Made by a program: the position numbers and the translations under genes
Origin: Piezodorus guildinii
Taxonomy: Eukaryota > Arthropoda > Insecta > Hemiptera > Pentatomidae
Assembly: GCA_023052935.1 (NCBI GenBank)
Contig: CM041292.1
Span: 117,238,936-117,302,935 of the forward strand
DNA length: 64,000 nucleotides
Direction: 5' to 3'
Notes under the pieces: model-generated
Seen by the model: the letters and a program-made list of their open reading frames with translations, nothing else
Database searches by the model: none
Told to the model about the DNA's origin: nothing
Shown here: in pieces, positions 46,435 to 58,767 of the stretch
Layout of the letters: each line of letters opens with the position of its first letter
How positions within the stretch are numbered: the stretch's first letter is position 1

Positions 46435-46895
46435 AATGACAACATAAAAAAAAATGTTATATCTTTTTCATCAAAATAGGCGAACCAGAAAAGCCACTTA
46501 TACCATGGAACTTGCACCTTTTCACGGTTTTCTTAAATACGGCTTAACGATTCTGATTAAACTGGCTTTAACGATGTAAATGGCCTTTAATATAAAATAG
46601 ATTTATTTCTGATAGAAATTATGTGACGGGGCTTAAATACCAATTTTTTAAATTGTCTTCCCCTTAAGTACTCTTTTGTAGATTCGAAAAAAATAAGCTT
46701 ATTATCCTGTTAGCATTGATTAAAAAACGGGTAAATATATAAGTTGAACTAATTAGATAACCAAATAAAGGAGAAAAGAGAAAAAATATTTTTTTAATGT
46801 ATTTTTTTTTTTTTTAGAACGGTAACATAGATGTATTATACCGTTGGAAAGCTGAAAAATTTAGAAAAAATATTATCTTATTTCCAATTCTACGT
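46435..46895 (-). repeat. Dispersed family R1, minus-strand copy
   Basis: Reversed family blocks are present: TTTTCATCAAAATAGGCGAA, CTTGCACCTTTTCACGGTTT, GGGGCTTAAATACC, ACATAGATGTATTATACCG and TTGGAAAGCTGAAAAATTTA. The CA-rich 3' part and terminal hairpin are missing. Confidence 0.75.
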
Positions 46896-47589
46896 CAACT
46901 AACTAATTATCTAATGTTGAACAAAGGCATAATAATGTATACATGATATAAATAAAATAATTAATCTTATAGATGTAATTTTCTTTAAAATGGAATTTTA
47001 TTTAATATTAAGTTTTATAGAATTTTATAAAAATATTATTGTAAGTATAAACTCAGACAGCAACAGCAAAGTACATATACATATGTATACTAATGCATAT
47101 GAATTAAAATAAATAAAAATATGAATTCTTAAAAAAGATAATTATATATAATTCAAGCAAAGCATAGTTTTGTACATAAAAAATTTCTGATTCGTCCAAA
47201 AATGTTTAAGATCATGCGAATGTTGTTGGTTATAATAAATTTACAACTTTAAATTTTAAACCTATTTATATCGATAGATTATTTTTCTTTGAAAGAGAAC
47301 ATTGTCCTCAGCTAAACAAAATAGCTTCACTTGAAAATTATTATTATGTCTCTCTTAATTATAAAACTTAAACGTTGTCCGGAGTATAATGCAGGATATT
47401 ATATTTTTCTTTATGTACTCCTCTACATAAAAAATTGTTCATGTTTGCTGGATTATTCATGTGTATGGATCATGAAAACTTACTTATATTTTTACAAAAG
47501 ACAATTTTTTTTTTATCTGTGTACCATTTCGCTACTTGGAAATAATTCAGTCTTTACTAAGGTGTCTTAGAGTGATTTTAATATTTTTT
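46896..47589. other. AT-rich stretch without recognisable features
   Basis: A 79-codon frame at 47331-47570 is hydrophobic and without known motif. Nothing else is supported. Confidence 0.35.
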
Positions 47590-49190
47590 CATCGGCCAGA
47601 GGCATTTTTGAACTGTAGGAAAGGGTAGTATTAGTGAGTGCACTAGAAAAAATTCAACAGGAAGATTTCATTCTGGAAGACAAAGATCGTGGATGAAATT
47701 TTTTTCTTGTTCAAGATTTGGTGATAGAAAATCCTGAAAAAATGTTAATGTATTTCCAGGGAAACTCCCTGTAAGGAAATCGAGCGTCGATGACCACCAC
47801 AAAGCAATAGGAAGGCGAAGAAGGTAAGTTAACTTTTACACACATTTAACGACAGTCGAAAAAATTAGCGTTTTGAAATTTGTGCCATGCTTCATTGACG
47901 AAATTCATTTCTATTCAGAATCGTTACTTATGTTGTAAAGTGGATCTTCTACGGTACAGTAGCTCAGAGAAGAGGAACTACACAATGACCTTTTAATCTA
48001 AGTTCCTTAGAAAATGGATTTCCTGAATTTAAAAATTCTAAGAATAAAAAATATTAAAACTGTATTATTTTCCGGACAAGCCATTAAAATTTTCATAGGT
48101 TGAATTAGTTCTCAATTTTACAATATTCTAACATTTAGACCTATAAATCATTTAAAAGACGACACCTCTCCTCTCTGGATTCGATTTCTTTATGTTTCTG
48201 AATTATCATACCTATGATAGAAATAATCGGGAATCAGTTGTGTAAAAAATATTTTGATTTTGTTGGCGTTTTTATGTCAGATTACACTTGACAGGGCTTC
48301 GGGTGGTTCGTGATATTTCAATTAGTGCCGAAACTGTCGGAAGTAGACTTTCTGGAAGGTCCACAGCTCACTGTAAATCATCGAAGAGCCCGTTTAGAGT
48401 TTGCTCAAGAGCACATATTGTGAAATGAAAATGAATGGAGGACTGTATTTTTTTTCAATGAGTCACGTTTTTCACTTTACTTTCCAGATGGACGTGCTAA
48501 AGTTTACCGAAGGTGAGGTGAGCGTTATTCTGAATGTAACATTACTGGGAGAGTGCAATTTGGAGGCAATTCAGTGATGTTGCGGGAAGGAATCTTTGGA
48601 AGCGAAAATTGATCTCTATGTTTTCAACAGACCTTCTCTGAATTCAGATTTGTAAATAACAGAGATCCTTGAACAATATGTTATACCTTTTTCTCCATTT
48701 ACTAGATAAATGTTTTTAAGACTCTGCTCGACTACATACTGCAAACTGTAGCAATATCTTAATGATACACGAACTCAGTCTTTAAGATGACCAGCTCGGG
48801 CCCTGACTTAAATCCTATTGAATATCTTTGGGATGAACCTGGCTGACGTGTAAGAAGAAGAATTAACCCTCCTGAAAACTTACTTAGAGGAAGCATGGGA
48901 GGAAAGATGTGTCAAACCTTACTAGAAGTATGCCTATAAGGCTCTAGGGTAATTCAACTAAGTGAAACAATGCCCGTTATTAAAAGTTAAATTCAACAAA
49001 GAAAAACAATTTTTTTTTGGAATATAAATTTTCGTTAATTTTCTCTTTTTTCCAAATAAATCTTAATATTCATTTCTTGATCTTAATTTTACCACTAAAG
49101 CATCCCAAAATAATACTATATTACACAAATGTTGGTGTACTGAACATTAATTTCACATGAAAAATAAATAAAATGATTTTTCAAAGTGCG
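47590..49190 (+). pseudogene. Tc1-like DNA transposon, decayed transposase
   Basis: Frames on plus recover Tc1 transposase landmarks in order: VIENPEKNVNVFPGK-like sequence near 47720-47770, and RRARLEFAQEHI near 48390. Next comes an EWRTVFFFNESRF segment near 48440, where the family's catalytic Asp in D-E-S-R-F is Asn. PDGRAKVYRR, SARLHTA near 48725 and GPDLNPIEYLWDE near 48800 follow. Stops and frameshifts are frequent. About 460 bp of unrelated sequence (47830-48290) separates the N-terminal part from the catalytic part and includes a Penelope-like end fragment. The element cannot encode an active enzyme. Confidence 0.8.
48208..48270 (-). mobile_element. Penelope-like end fragment inside the Tc1 remnant
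   Basis: CCTATGATAGAAATAATCGG then GAATCAG and a TTTTGTTGGCGTTT word match the outer part of the arms at 45.07 kb and 59.17 kb (ATAGGTGGAATA-TCAGGAATCAG ... TTTTGCCAACGTTT). The hammerhead core beyond GCGTTT is missing. Confidence 0.5.
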
Positions 49191-49339
49191 CCACTTTTTT
49201 CTGTAGAGAGGTTTAATTTCTAAATCATTGTGGTTTATTTTAAGCTGGATTACCTCAAAGTTCATAGAAAGGAACTTAATTTAGTTTTTAAAAATATTTC
49301 CAAAGATGAAATATTTCCAAGTAAACAATAATAGAGAAG

Positions 49340-49608
49340 TATGAGGGATGGGACTTTACCTGGAGCTGGAGCATCTGCCCCCTGCCCCCCACCTTCCTGG
49401 AAGGGCAGGTACTGGAGTGCCCCCCCTCGTGCCCTCCTCTCTACCAGTCAGTCGCGCTCCGGGCTCCGGTAGAGCAGTGTGTCCTCAATGCGCTGCCTCC
49501 TCACTACCTCTCTTACTCTCTTTCGCTCTTTCTCTCTGTCTATTCGGTCGTAGCTATGTGTTCAGTGTGTTAGATATAATAGCAGAGGACTTATATCTCA
49601 ATAAACAG
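49340..49608 (+). promoter_or_regulatory. GC-rich promoter/exon candidate with splice donor
   Basis: This is one of the GC-richest parts of the window, with C-rich tracts, CpGs and a long CT-rich stretch. An initiator-like TCAGTC occurs at 49448-49453. The segment ends in CAG/GTATGT at 49608/49609, a good splice donor. An 89-codon frame from ATG 49348 is Pro-rich and open through the donor but resembles no family. A 5' UTR or first exon with nearby promoter is the simplest reading. Everything about function is inference. Confidence 0.35.
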
Positions 49609-49619
49609 GTATGTTAAAG

Positions 49620-52600
49620 TTAAGATCTCGTTTTTGCTACAATTCAATGATTCAAATTATTTGTCAAGTTCAATTACGCTTCTTTGTTATTTCAAGTCAT
49701 CATAACTGAAGAAACTAAAGATTTTATTATAATTAGGTTAATCTATAAAATTAAATCATTTTCATAGATTTAGTCCCTATTGCAACCTTTGTCATGATCA
49801 CGCAGAACTAATACTTACTAGTGGACTTTAGATTCAAATCCTTTTAAAATATAATTCGTATAAATAGGATTCTCGATTATAATACCAGTCCCTTGAAGTT
49901 TAAATACATTACTTTCTTAAGCTCTAAACAAGATTTTTTCTATGATTGTTCTTGTAACTGGGTACTAGTTCTTGAAATATGTTGTGTAGTGTTTATCAAT
50001 TTACTTTTAATTACAAATCATCCTTAGTTATTAAACGGATGTAATTGTACCTAAACAACTCACTTTCTCAGAGCAAATTTTGAATTTTATTATAAAACCG
50101 GTAGTATAATATTGCTGTTGGAATTTGATTTCAGTAAAACAGCCCAAAGCCGGTGACCTTATTCTTCTTCATATTATGTCCTTATTACTCAAACTGACTT
50201 TGTCCTTGAATGTTAATTAGTAATTATTTGAGAAGATCCGTGCTTATGAATTCAATTTATTGAATCACTTATGACTACTGTTAAAACCCCCTTCTACTTT
50301 CCGGAATGGAAAGAAAAAACAATTGATTAGACCTGTCTTAGACACGAGTCTATGAATCATTCTTACTTCCTGTCCACAAGCCCTTGATAAATACAGTCTT
50401 TCAATATCTGAGGTCGTGCATATTTTAAATGATTTTAACATTTTTATGACAATTGTGATAAGAGCTGCGTGGGAAATCCCGTCCACTCTCATCTCCTTAG
50501 TGTGCATTTGATTACTGAAAATGCACCTCTATGCCTTCTAAGTTAAATTTATATCATACTCTAAATACTTATAAAAAAATTGTTAGTAACTACAGGAATC
50601 TTATATTGTATTTTTCATGAACAATTGAGTAAATTATTGAACATATATACAATACTCCTCAAACAAGCATTAATAATATTAAGCAAGAAATTAAAGCGTC
50701 TATGGTATTTAAGCATATCTGTCTAGAAAGCCTTAAAGCTTTTGTTTTAATGCATTAAATTTTTATGTAACAGATTCCACGAATGTAGTCCAGCAATTAT
50801 TTTAAATAATTACAAATTTTATGGATTTAACTGTTATTATATATTACTTTTAAAAACGGCAATTTTGGAAAATTGTCTTCATCCTGTACTCCTCTTATGG
50901 GGTTTAGCACCTTATGACAAAGGTTATCCGTGGTACATTACAGTGTACTTCCAGCCCATTTCGAAAAATAATTACTTTGTAAGTGTGTTAATAACTTATT
51001 TATTCCATGTATAGCATAGTTGTATCCTGCTCGCATTATTTTATTGACCAATTCAACCTCAATATGGTTTTCTCTCAGGATCAATTTCTATATATCGCCT
51101 GAAATAATCGGTGAATCAATTTTTTCCCCTTGACAGTTAACATTCTTAGAGAAACATTTCTTCCTAAGCAGTAACTTTTCAGATGACTTGATGGTATTTC
51201 TCGGAATAATTATGGCGATTTATTTAGAAATTTTTATATTCCCGCCAAAACTTAAATCCCAACCCTTTTCTGCTTATTTCATTAAATTATGACATTTTTT
51301 TAATTCTTAACACACAAAAATGGTAATAAGTGGAATTATGGCATTGCCATTTTTTTCAAGACCAGGCACGTCTGTTGTATTACTGGCCCCAAGAGGGCAA
51401 ATGTCAAACGCTCCCAATGGCCTGTAGCAGATGATGGGTAATGTTTATTGGGCAAGGAATCTTCTGATTCAGGGTTTAGGTTTTGTTTACTAGGATTTTT
51501 TATATGTATTAATTTTTTTTTCCACGATATTAAATTTAATACAGCAACCCCACAGTTAAGTGTTAGTTTTGAACCTGACATTAAACAGTTTTATAATGTG
51601 TGTTTTTATCTACTGATTTATTTTTTAATTTAATTATTTGTCTGTATTTTTTATTTTACTTTAAAACATACAAATGCTGTTACAAATAGAATAGAAAAAT
51701 AATTTTTGGTTCCTTAAGAACAATTGAGACGTTGATTTCCAAAAGGTGCTAAAGGAAATTTTTTAAGAAAACGATATTTTGACATTCTGTTTGATCTTAT
51801 CTAATGACCTATCAAGTACTTTGAAAACGCGATTTAGAAATACAATTATTTTCTAAAAGTACTAAACGTAATTATGCATTTACTTTCGTTCCAAATTATA
51901 CTAAAACATTTCATTTTAAAACTTTATTAATATGGTAAAAAACAATTCTAGATTTTAATGTGAAAAGAATCAACTAAGTTGGTTTAATAATATGGTAATG
52001 ACAAATTTTCGAGCTTCCTGTAAAATTTACTAGATTAGATATAGTACGTTTTGAAAACCAACTTCTCAATTGATATGTACAATTAAGATATACAATGTGT
52101 CTGGCTTCAAGACCAGAGGTTATAATTTATTCTTATTCACAATAATATAAGAAGAAATAAATGGATTTAAGTATATATTAAAACAAAATAGTTAAATAAA
52201 TAACTTCTGATCTATTAATGTGTTGAACAAAATTTTGTTAAACATTGACACTGAATGTCATGAACGAATGGTTGCTTTTAAAGATTGTCTTCTATTCACT
52301 TCTTTTTTTTCTCTTCACAGCAACTAAAAGTGTCCGTTGACTAACATTTATATATTTCTTCTTAATTTACAGTGTCTAGATCTGTATGATAATAATTCTC
52401 TGTTGTTAATTAGAGCCCCATCTTTGTGACTCTTATGTTCATGTATTCCGTTACGTATGGTTTAATTATTTCTTTATAGAACCGGTAATTTCTTTCTTGG
52501 TCCGGCGTGGCTCACAAAAGGAATTAAATTACAGATAATTATTCGTATAGTATGGGGAGTTAAATAGAAACTCTTTTCACTCGCCAATTCGAGACCTATA

Positions 52601-52730
52601 TTATACCTTTGCCTGAGTATAATGTTGCTAAAGGGATAATAAGCCGTCTTTAATTTAGAAGGCAGTTGTTAAAAAGGAGGTAGAGAGAAAGGAAAAAAAA
52701 TTAAATGGACCAGAAATGGCCAAGGCCGTT
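49620..52730. other. AT-rich stretch without recognisable features
   Basis: If 49340-49608 is a first exon, this would be intron. I see no coding region, repeat family member or RNA gene. Short frames (for example 50507-50265 and 51581-51336, both minus) show no known motif. Confidence 0.35.
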
Positions 52731-52810
52731 TTTTGTTAAAGTGTGAGGCGCTGCCGCCTATATCTCGTATCTTCTCTCCCCCCCGGGGTCCTTGTATTTT
52801 TGTTGTATTG
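52731..52810. other. Short GC-rich patch with C-tract
   Basis: GAGGCGCTGCCGCCTATATC and a run of C followed by GGGG stand out from the AT-rich flanks. GGCGCTGCCGCC is a partial palindrome. It might be a small regulatory island or promoter; there is no direct support. Confidence 0.2.
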
Positions 52811-53485
52811 GCACAATTGGATTTATATATTGTGGGCGTTTATCGATAAGCATTGGCTAAGCACGACTGTCTCCTGTAAACTTATAAGTTAGTTGTGAGT
52901 TGTATTTTAAAAGTTATTTGTATTTTATGAGCATTTACAAACTGTAAGACAATAATAACCCAAGGTTATTATTTACAAGTTGTATTACAATAAATAGGTT
53001 TGAAAACGCAATGGAAATTTTAAACATATAAAAGAAAAACAAAACTTGTAAACAAAAAGTAGGTAGTTATTAAGGATCGTGTTTAAGTCTAAATTTTTAA
53101 ATAGATCCGATTAACTTTTAGGCAATGAATGTATTATTATTTTATTTAAAAATTAATTGACATTGGTTATTAGGTTTTTTATTTTATTGTTTTTACGAGA
53201 GAATCGACCACTTAAATTCACGAAACAGCTTTATTTTCTTTGCCTGGAGTATTTTTTAATTATTATATTTTTTTATGCATTACCAATGAATCATTTATCA
53301 TCAGTAAGTGTGATTTATAGTTCTGATTTCTTTACTTCGTATTCCTTCAATATAGGAATTTCTTTTAAACTCTTGGTAGCCTTTGTTTGAAATGAAAATA
53401 CCATTTAACCCCAAAACTATAATAATTAATCATAGGGTCGCTCTTATTTTGTTAACTCAATTTAAACCTTTAAAAAAAAAACTGG

Positions 53486-54090
53486 TGCTCGTAACACTCG
53501 ACTTTCACATACCTCCGTTGTTGAAATCAATTTAAGAATTAAAAAAAAAAAACATTTAGCGATTAAAATAAATGTTTAAAGAATTAATTACATTAAATTC
53601 TATTATAATATCTACGACGTTTTTCATCACTCTCCGTTAACTTTTACAATTTTGTGTATAAAAAATATTTTTGCTTTTCCTCTTTTAGTTTCATATCGAA
53701 TTCGTTCAGCTAATATATTTAACCGTTTTTTACCAATGCGAAAAAGATGATATATTTATATTTTATAAAATATGCAAAATTAAAGGGACTAAAGAGAATG
53801 AAAATTAAAAATATCGGCATTTAAGAACTGTCTGTCTATTTCAATTAGAATAAGAACTACATTATATTACAGTCCATTAATTTTTTTATTGATTTAGAGA
53901 GTTTAATCAAAATCGTTAAGCCGTTTTTGAGTAAATCGTAAAAACGTGAAAATGCATGGTGTAAAGTTGCTCTTTTGGTTCGTCAATTTAGATTAAAAAA
54001 ATTCCTGTAACATTTCGAGTGTATAGTTGTCCTGAAGATGATGTAATTTTAGTTTCAGTTTCATATCCGTCTTTGGTCTAGACTCACCTC
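53486..54090 (+). repeat. Dispersed family R1, diverged copy
   Basis: The copy starts at TGCTCGTAACACTCGACTTT and passes the expected blocks TTTTTCATCACTCTCCGTTA, AAATATCGGCATTTAAG, CCGTTTTTGAGTAAATCGTA and AATGCATGGTGTAAAG. It ends near ATATCCGTCTTTGGTCTAGA. The CA-rich tract and terminal hairpin are absent. An internal deletion removes part of the 5' half. Confidence 0.75.
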
Positions 54091-54189
54091 ACACTTTTAT
54101 TTTCATTATAAATAATTCCTTGTTATTGAGGGTCTTGATGACTTAATTTACTCTTGTTTTGATTTTATGAATCTTGTAAATCCTTGACT

Positions 54190-54365
54190 GTATATTTAGG
54201 AAGTGGTTGGGTGCCGCTGGTAACCGAAGACGCGGATGTAAGGGGACACCATTGGGCGAAGACAAAAGACCACCGCCGGGCTACCGAGGCACAGCCTCCT
54301 CCGTTGAAGGTTCCTGGCTCCCTACCGTCCTCTGCATTCCAAGCTTCCAGCTCAGGAAACATCAT
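54190..54365. other. GC-rich patch with frames on both strands
   Basis: Raised G+C and CpGs over about 170 bp. A plus frame (54184-54420, 78 codons) and a minus frame (54365-54165, 66 codons) overlap and neither has known motifs. It is an exon, promoter or old-repeat candidate. Confidence 0.2.
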
Positions 54366-54529
54366 TAGCTTTGTTCTGTATTCATTAATTAATTTTTTAT
54401 TTACCTTTCAAGGAAAGTAATAAAATACTCGTATAAATTCATGGTAGCCATTGCTGTGCTATATAATAATTAAAGTCTGCTGGTAGATCAATATTATATG
54501 AAAAAAAATATTACAATTATATGTTTGAT

Positions 54530-54680
54530 TTGTCCTGGGGCACACCTAACCTTTATTAAGTGGGTACCCAAAATTGAAGGAAACCTAGCGGCTGAGCGTG
54601 ATCAAGATCTAATCACCTCCTTAATCAGCCGTCGGCCTAGAATAAGTACCAATCTCTCTCTCTTTTTTTTTTTTTTTTTT
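54530..54680 (+). mobile_element. SINE family 2, body fragment
   Basis: CCTGGGGCACACCTAACCTT and GGGTACCCAAAATTGAAGG followed by AAACCTAGCGGCTGAGCGTG align with the body of the 6.83-7.08 kb copy (read reversed there). The segment ends in a T-rich run after a CT-rich stretch. The tRNA-like head is missing. Confidence 0.55.
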
Positions 54681-54737
54681 TTTGTATATGTCTGATTTGG
54701 CATTTCAAATGAAAACAAAATCATTTATTAATCAGTT

Positions 54738-54985
54738 GTTTGTTTATTCATTTAACGTCACTACTGTGGCTGATCGTTCGATGCTAGGGAGTCCTACATT
54801 TACCCTTTCTAAGTTCAATTAATTAAATAGTGATCTTCAACGAATACCTCACAGGTTCACCTTTTTACGTCACCTCTGAAGGGCGGAATTGCTAAGGATT
54901 GTTTACTCATATAAAGAAATCCTAGAGCCATGGCCCATATGCCATGTTAGCCTGTGCCAGGTTTGAATCTGCGATCTGGAAATTA
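54738..54985 (-). mobile_element. SINE family 1, minus-strand diverged copy
   Basis: The reversed tail ATTCATTTAACGTCACTACT and CTGTGGCTGATCG mark the 3' end at about 54738. The body continues to GGTTTGAATCTGCGATC, the reversed B box. An extra ~25 bp sits between the B box and the CCTAGGATT-like block compared with the 13.0-kb copy. Confidence 0.75.
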
Positions 54986-54999
54986 TCAATAACTGTTTA

Positions 55000-56300
55000 C
55001 AAAAAAGTTAAATTAACTTTTTTTTTCCAGTAATAGCTCTTATCGTTGTCATGCCAATTCAAAATATATTAATTTAATATATAATAATAAGGCTGTCCCT
55101 GTACGTAATCAGTTACTTCAAATATTCTGAACTACTACGTTTCGACTGCAATGCCATATTTTTGTTACAACTTGTTCTGTGTGGTATGGAACCAAGATCA
55201 ATACGACATTATACTAAATTATTATACTTATTTTTGTCAATGTATATACGTAGCTTTGTAGGCTGTTCAATAATCTTTAAATATCAGAGCTAGCTAATTC
55301 TGTGGGTTGGATTCAAACTGTCAGGTTTGTTGTCAACCTCACAGAATCAACCGATGAACGTCTTAATTATGTCGAATGAAAGGTTTCGGTAGAGGAATAC
55401 ATGACTATTTTAGCTAATTGTTATAAGAAATCTTTTATTTTTTTTGTGTATTCGGGTTTAGAAAACTTATGTTCCTTTTTCTCTGTAACACAAATTTAGG
55501 ACTGACATGATTTTTAATATATGTTTACCGTATATGTATGTTCTAAATTGTATTGAATCTTGTATTTTTTTTATTATATTAAGGCTAGAGAAAATCATAA
55601 AATTAGCTTTCTTTCATACTTCTCTAACCATAATTTCTGATCTCTATTTATTATGGTGTCGTACCACAATAAGACCAGGAACACGTATAAGGTAGCTTCG
55701 GCCATGGTCACAAATTTGGAAACTGGTGAACGTTACCTGGCGGTTGAAAAAAATTAACTAGCTAAATATTAGCCATGCAACTAATATATGTGGGGTTTAG
55801 TGTCATAAAACGACTTAAACTTCATATATTATTTGTACTTTTAGGTTTTTCAAAAAGTAAACAACTACTGTTTTCAACTTGATTTTTATTATTATGAACG
55901 CATATCAATCTTTGGGTTTCCAGTTTCTCGAAATTCGGTTTAAGACGGTATCTTGTCATAATCTTCCCTTTCTTACTAATATACTTTATCTTAGACTGAA
56001 ATTATGATTTTTCAATCTTGTTCTTTAATTGCTAAATGATAGTTCGTTGTGAAAGAAGATAAAATGTTAAGAACTTTAGTAATTCTGTAGTTCCTTGTAC
56101 ATTACGTACATGACCCCGGGAAAAACCCTCTTTTGAACTCTCGTTTTGATCCCTGGGATCGTCTTTTTTAACAAATATGATGTTTATTAACTCTGGTCTT
56201 CGTTGTTTCTAGTCTGGAAAATTCAAAGATTAAATACCTTTATTGTCGAGGTTTTATATATTTTGTTTTTCTCATCATTGTCGTAATTGTTCTTTTGTTT
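55000..56300. other. AT-rich stretch without recognisable features
   Basis: No gene, RNA or repeat family member can be supported. Several short frames show no known motifs. Confidence 0.35.
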
Positions 56301-56308
56301 GAATATTT

Positions 56309-56615
56309 GTTCGATAAATATTAGGCCGTTTTACATAAGAAATTCTTGGATATATTTTTTTATTTTTTTATAACAATTTATTTAATCCAGTCATCGCGAC
56401 GTTTCAGTCTCTAGGGCGATTATCAAGCTTCATGCATATCCATCTTAATTATCTTTTCATTTCACCGCTTTTCAGCAGCGTCGTCATAATTTTTTTAAAA
56501 TATCATTTTTCCAAAAAAAAAAAACTCAACAGTTTTCGGCCGCCTTATAGGTGTTCTCGTGCGCGACTGGATTAAATAAATTGTTATAAAAAAAAAAAAA
56601 AAAAAAAAATAATAC

Positions 56616-56676
<61 letters not shown>

Positions 56677-56715
56677 AAGAATTTCTTTTGTAAAACGGCC
56701 TAATATTTATCGAAC
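56309..56715. repeat. Nested palindrome, possible Penelope-like terminal structure
   Basis: The outer arms 56309-56353 and 56669-56715 are inverted copies (TAGGCCGTTTTACATAAGAA with one mismatch on the other side). The inner arms 56364-56393 and 56565-56594 are also inverted (AATTTATTTAATCCAGTC). Within, GCGACGTTTCAGTC at about 56396 reads on the minus strand as GACTGAAACGTCGC, like the second half of Penelope hammerhead motifs, but its first box is degenerate (CTTGATAATCGCC). A TA microsatellite at 56606-56675 has grown at the right inner-outer junction. Confidence 0.65.
56606..56675. repeat. (TA)n microsatellite
   Basis: TA run preceded by an A-run (56588-56609). Confidence 0.9.
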
Positions 56716-57377
56716 ATATATATTTTGTTTTATTCTAAACTTTTATATTTGTCAGCTCGTATTTGCTTTGAAAGTTTTATTCTGTTTAGCTTCTGAATAA
56801 AATGCACAATGAAAGCACTATCTCGGCTCCAGTTTCCTAATGGAATATGATGACATTGAGGTAAGCCAGTTTAAACACAAATTCCTAGAGGAAGATTAGA
56901 TAAAGCGGAAAGAGTTAACAGCGGTAGTGCTTGTTGCTCGATGAATCACTGACAATATCCTCTACTTCAACCACCTTCCTCCCGCTCCCAGTTCCAGTAA
57001 AATTTTTAATAATAACATCGAACTCGTCTTTGCCAATACCATGTTTTAGTATTTCAGTACTATGGTTACAGTTCTCAAGTATAACTATTCATTGCGTTTT
57101 GAGAAATATTTTATAAATAATTTTATTTCATGTAGAAGTAAGATAAAAAATGTACTGTAAAAAGAGACAAATGATTTAGTATGACTTTATTGTAGTCATT
57201 CCCAAAGTTTATTCGTAAGTGTAAAATAAAAGGGAAATGAAAATAAAGTAAAGACAGTGTGCATTGATATAACTCCACAAGTTTTTTATTTTGAAGAAAA
57301 TATCCTATTTTAGCTGTTTTATAATAAGATATTTGCGTACGTTTTCCTATTAACACATCTACTCAAAGTTTTTTCTT

Positions 57378-57880
57378 CTTGTGGTGCCTATCCGTTACGG
57401 ATGTTGGCGATCATCAAGGCACTGCGTACTTCATCCCCTGCTGCACGAAAAGGACCTACCGTTGTTGTATTATACCATATTCGCAAGTTCTTCAACCACT
57501 ATATCCTTCGCCTGCCTGACCTTCTGCCCTGCAAAAAGTTATACCTCCGGCTGTTTCTCATTATATGTACCAAATATTTCAGTTTTCGAGATTTTCATTA
57601 AAAACGGCAGCTCTTTTTCTTTACCCACGCTTTATAAGACCCTAACCCTAAGATTGGTGATATGATCGGTCCATGGTAAAATACTTCGGTATAACCACAT
57701 CTCAAACTACTTTTGAGTTTTGCAAAGGAAGCTTCAGTTAGTGTTCAGGATTTGACCCCGTAGAACAGCACTGGAAGGCATAACACTTCGATAATCTGAT
57801 CTTAGTTGGCAGTGATAGATCATGGCTTATGTATGAACAATTTTGACATTTTGCGGAAAGCATCTCTGGCCTTCTTATTA
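57378..57880 (-). pseudogene. RTE-type polyprotein C-terminus, frameshifted
   Basis: On the minus strand, shifting frames recover the order VLCLPVLFYGVKS, LTEASFAKLKS, EMWLYR, a TDHITNL segment, KSRKLKYLVHIMRNS, RYNFLQ, GRRSGRRRI and SWLKNLRIWYNTTTVGPFRA. The C-terminal MIANIRNG segment follows near 57400. This is the thumb and C-terminal part of RTE-like elements (BovB-type order). The RT palm is missing and several frameshifts are present. It is a different family from the 37.8-kb element. Confidence 0.75.
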
Positions 57881-58685
57881 CAAAGTTTATTTTATTGAAA
57901 TTTACAAATGTGTTAAAAATTTAAGCAAATGTCAGAAATTACATTTATGGGTTAAAATAAGAAACAATCCATTTAAATTAACAAGCCAGCTCAAGGATGG
58001 CAAATGCAATTTCATCAGATTAAAATAGTTTTATTGTCATCTCTTTCTAGACGTTCTTCAGTTTGGTACAATGACATTCGTGGAAAATATTATTGTTTAA
58101 GAACAATTGTCATAACGTAAGTTATGTATCAGAAAGTTTTATCTAAACACGAAGATTTTATTATTTATTTGTATTAGGTGAACAAACATAATCGAAAATT
58201 TGCAATGGTTGTATTATTTATTTTATAATATTATATATTTATATTTATGCCAACATATTAATATTAGTCCTAGAGATAAGACAAGCCGATTACTTGTTCA
58301 GTTAACGCTCCGATCCAATTACGATATGCCTGGATGATGACTTCCTCATTTCTCAGAGCCGATCCTATGAATATTGATCATGAAATAATTTGTGTTTTCT
58401 GACAGGCATGTCTTATTCAAGGTCCCTGATAATTCAAGTGTAGGAGCTGTCACGAGATATTATTTTAATTCGGTGATAAAATTGTTATTTGTTACAAAAT
58501 ATCCTCTCTTATTTCGGTGCCATTTCGACATTTTATACATCACTTCAACTTCAATTTTGCTGAGTAATATGAATTATCTTTAGTGATTTTATATCATCAA
58601 ACAAAATTCTTGTTAGATAAAGTATTTTTTTTTTATTTTCGGAAGTTTTCAATGTTGATACTTATCTAAATCGAAAGTTTTGGTA

Positions 58686-58688
<3 letters not shown>
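57881..58688. other. AT-rich stretch without recognisable features
   Basis: No coding or repeat feature that I can support. Confidence 0.35.

Positions 58689-58761
<73 letters not shown>
58689..58761 (+). repeat. Uninterrupted 73-nt poly(A) run
   Basis: A pure A homopolymer lying immediately upstream of a SINE head. It may be the poly(A) tail of an older insertion into which the SINE jumped, or an expanded A-stretch at the integration site. Homopolymers of this length are often mis-sized in assemblies. Confidence 0.95.
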
Positions 58762-58767
<6 letters not shown>

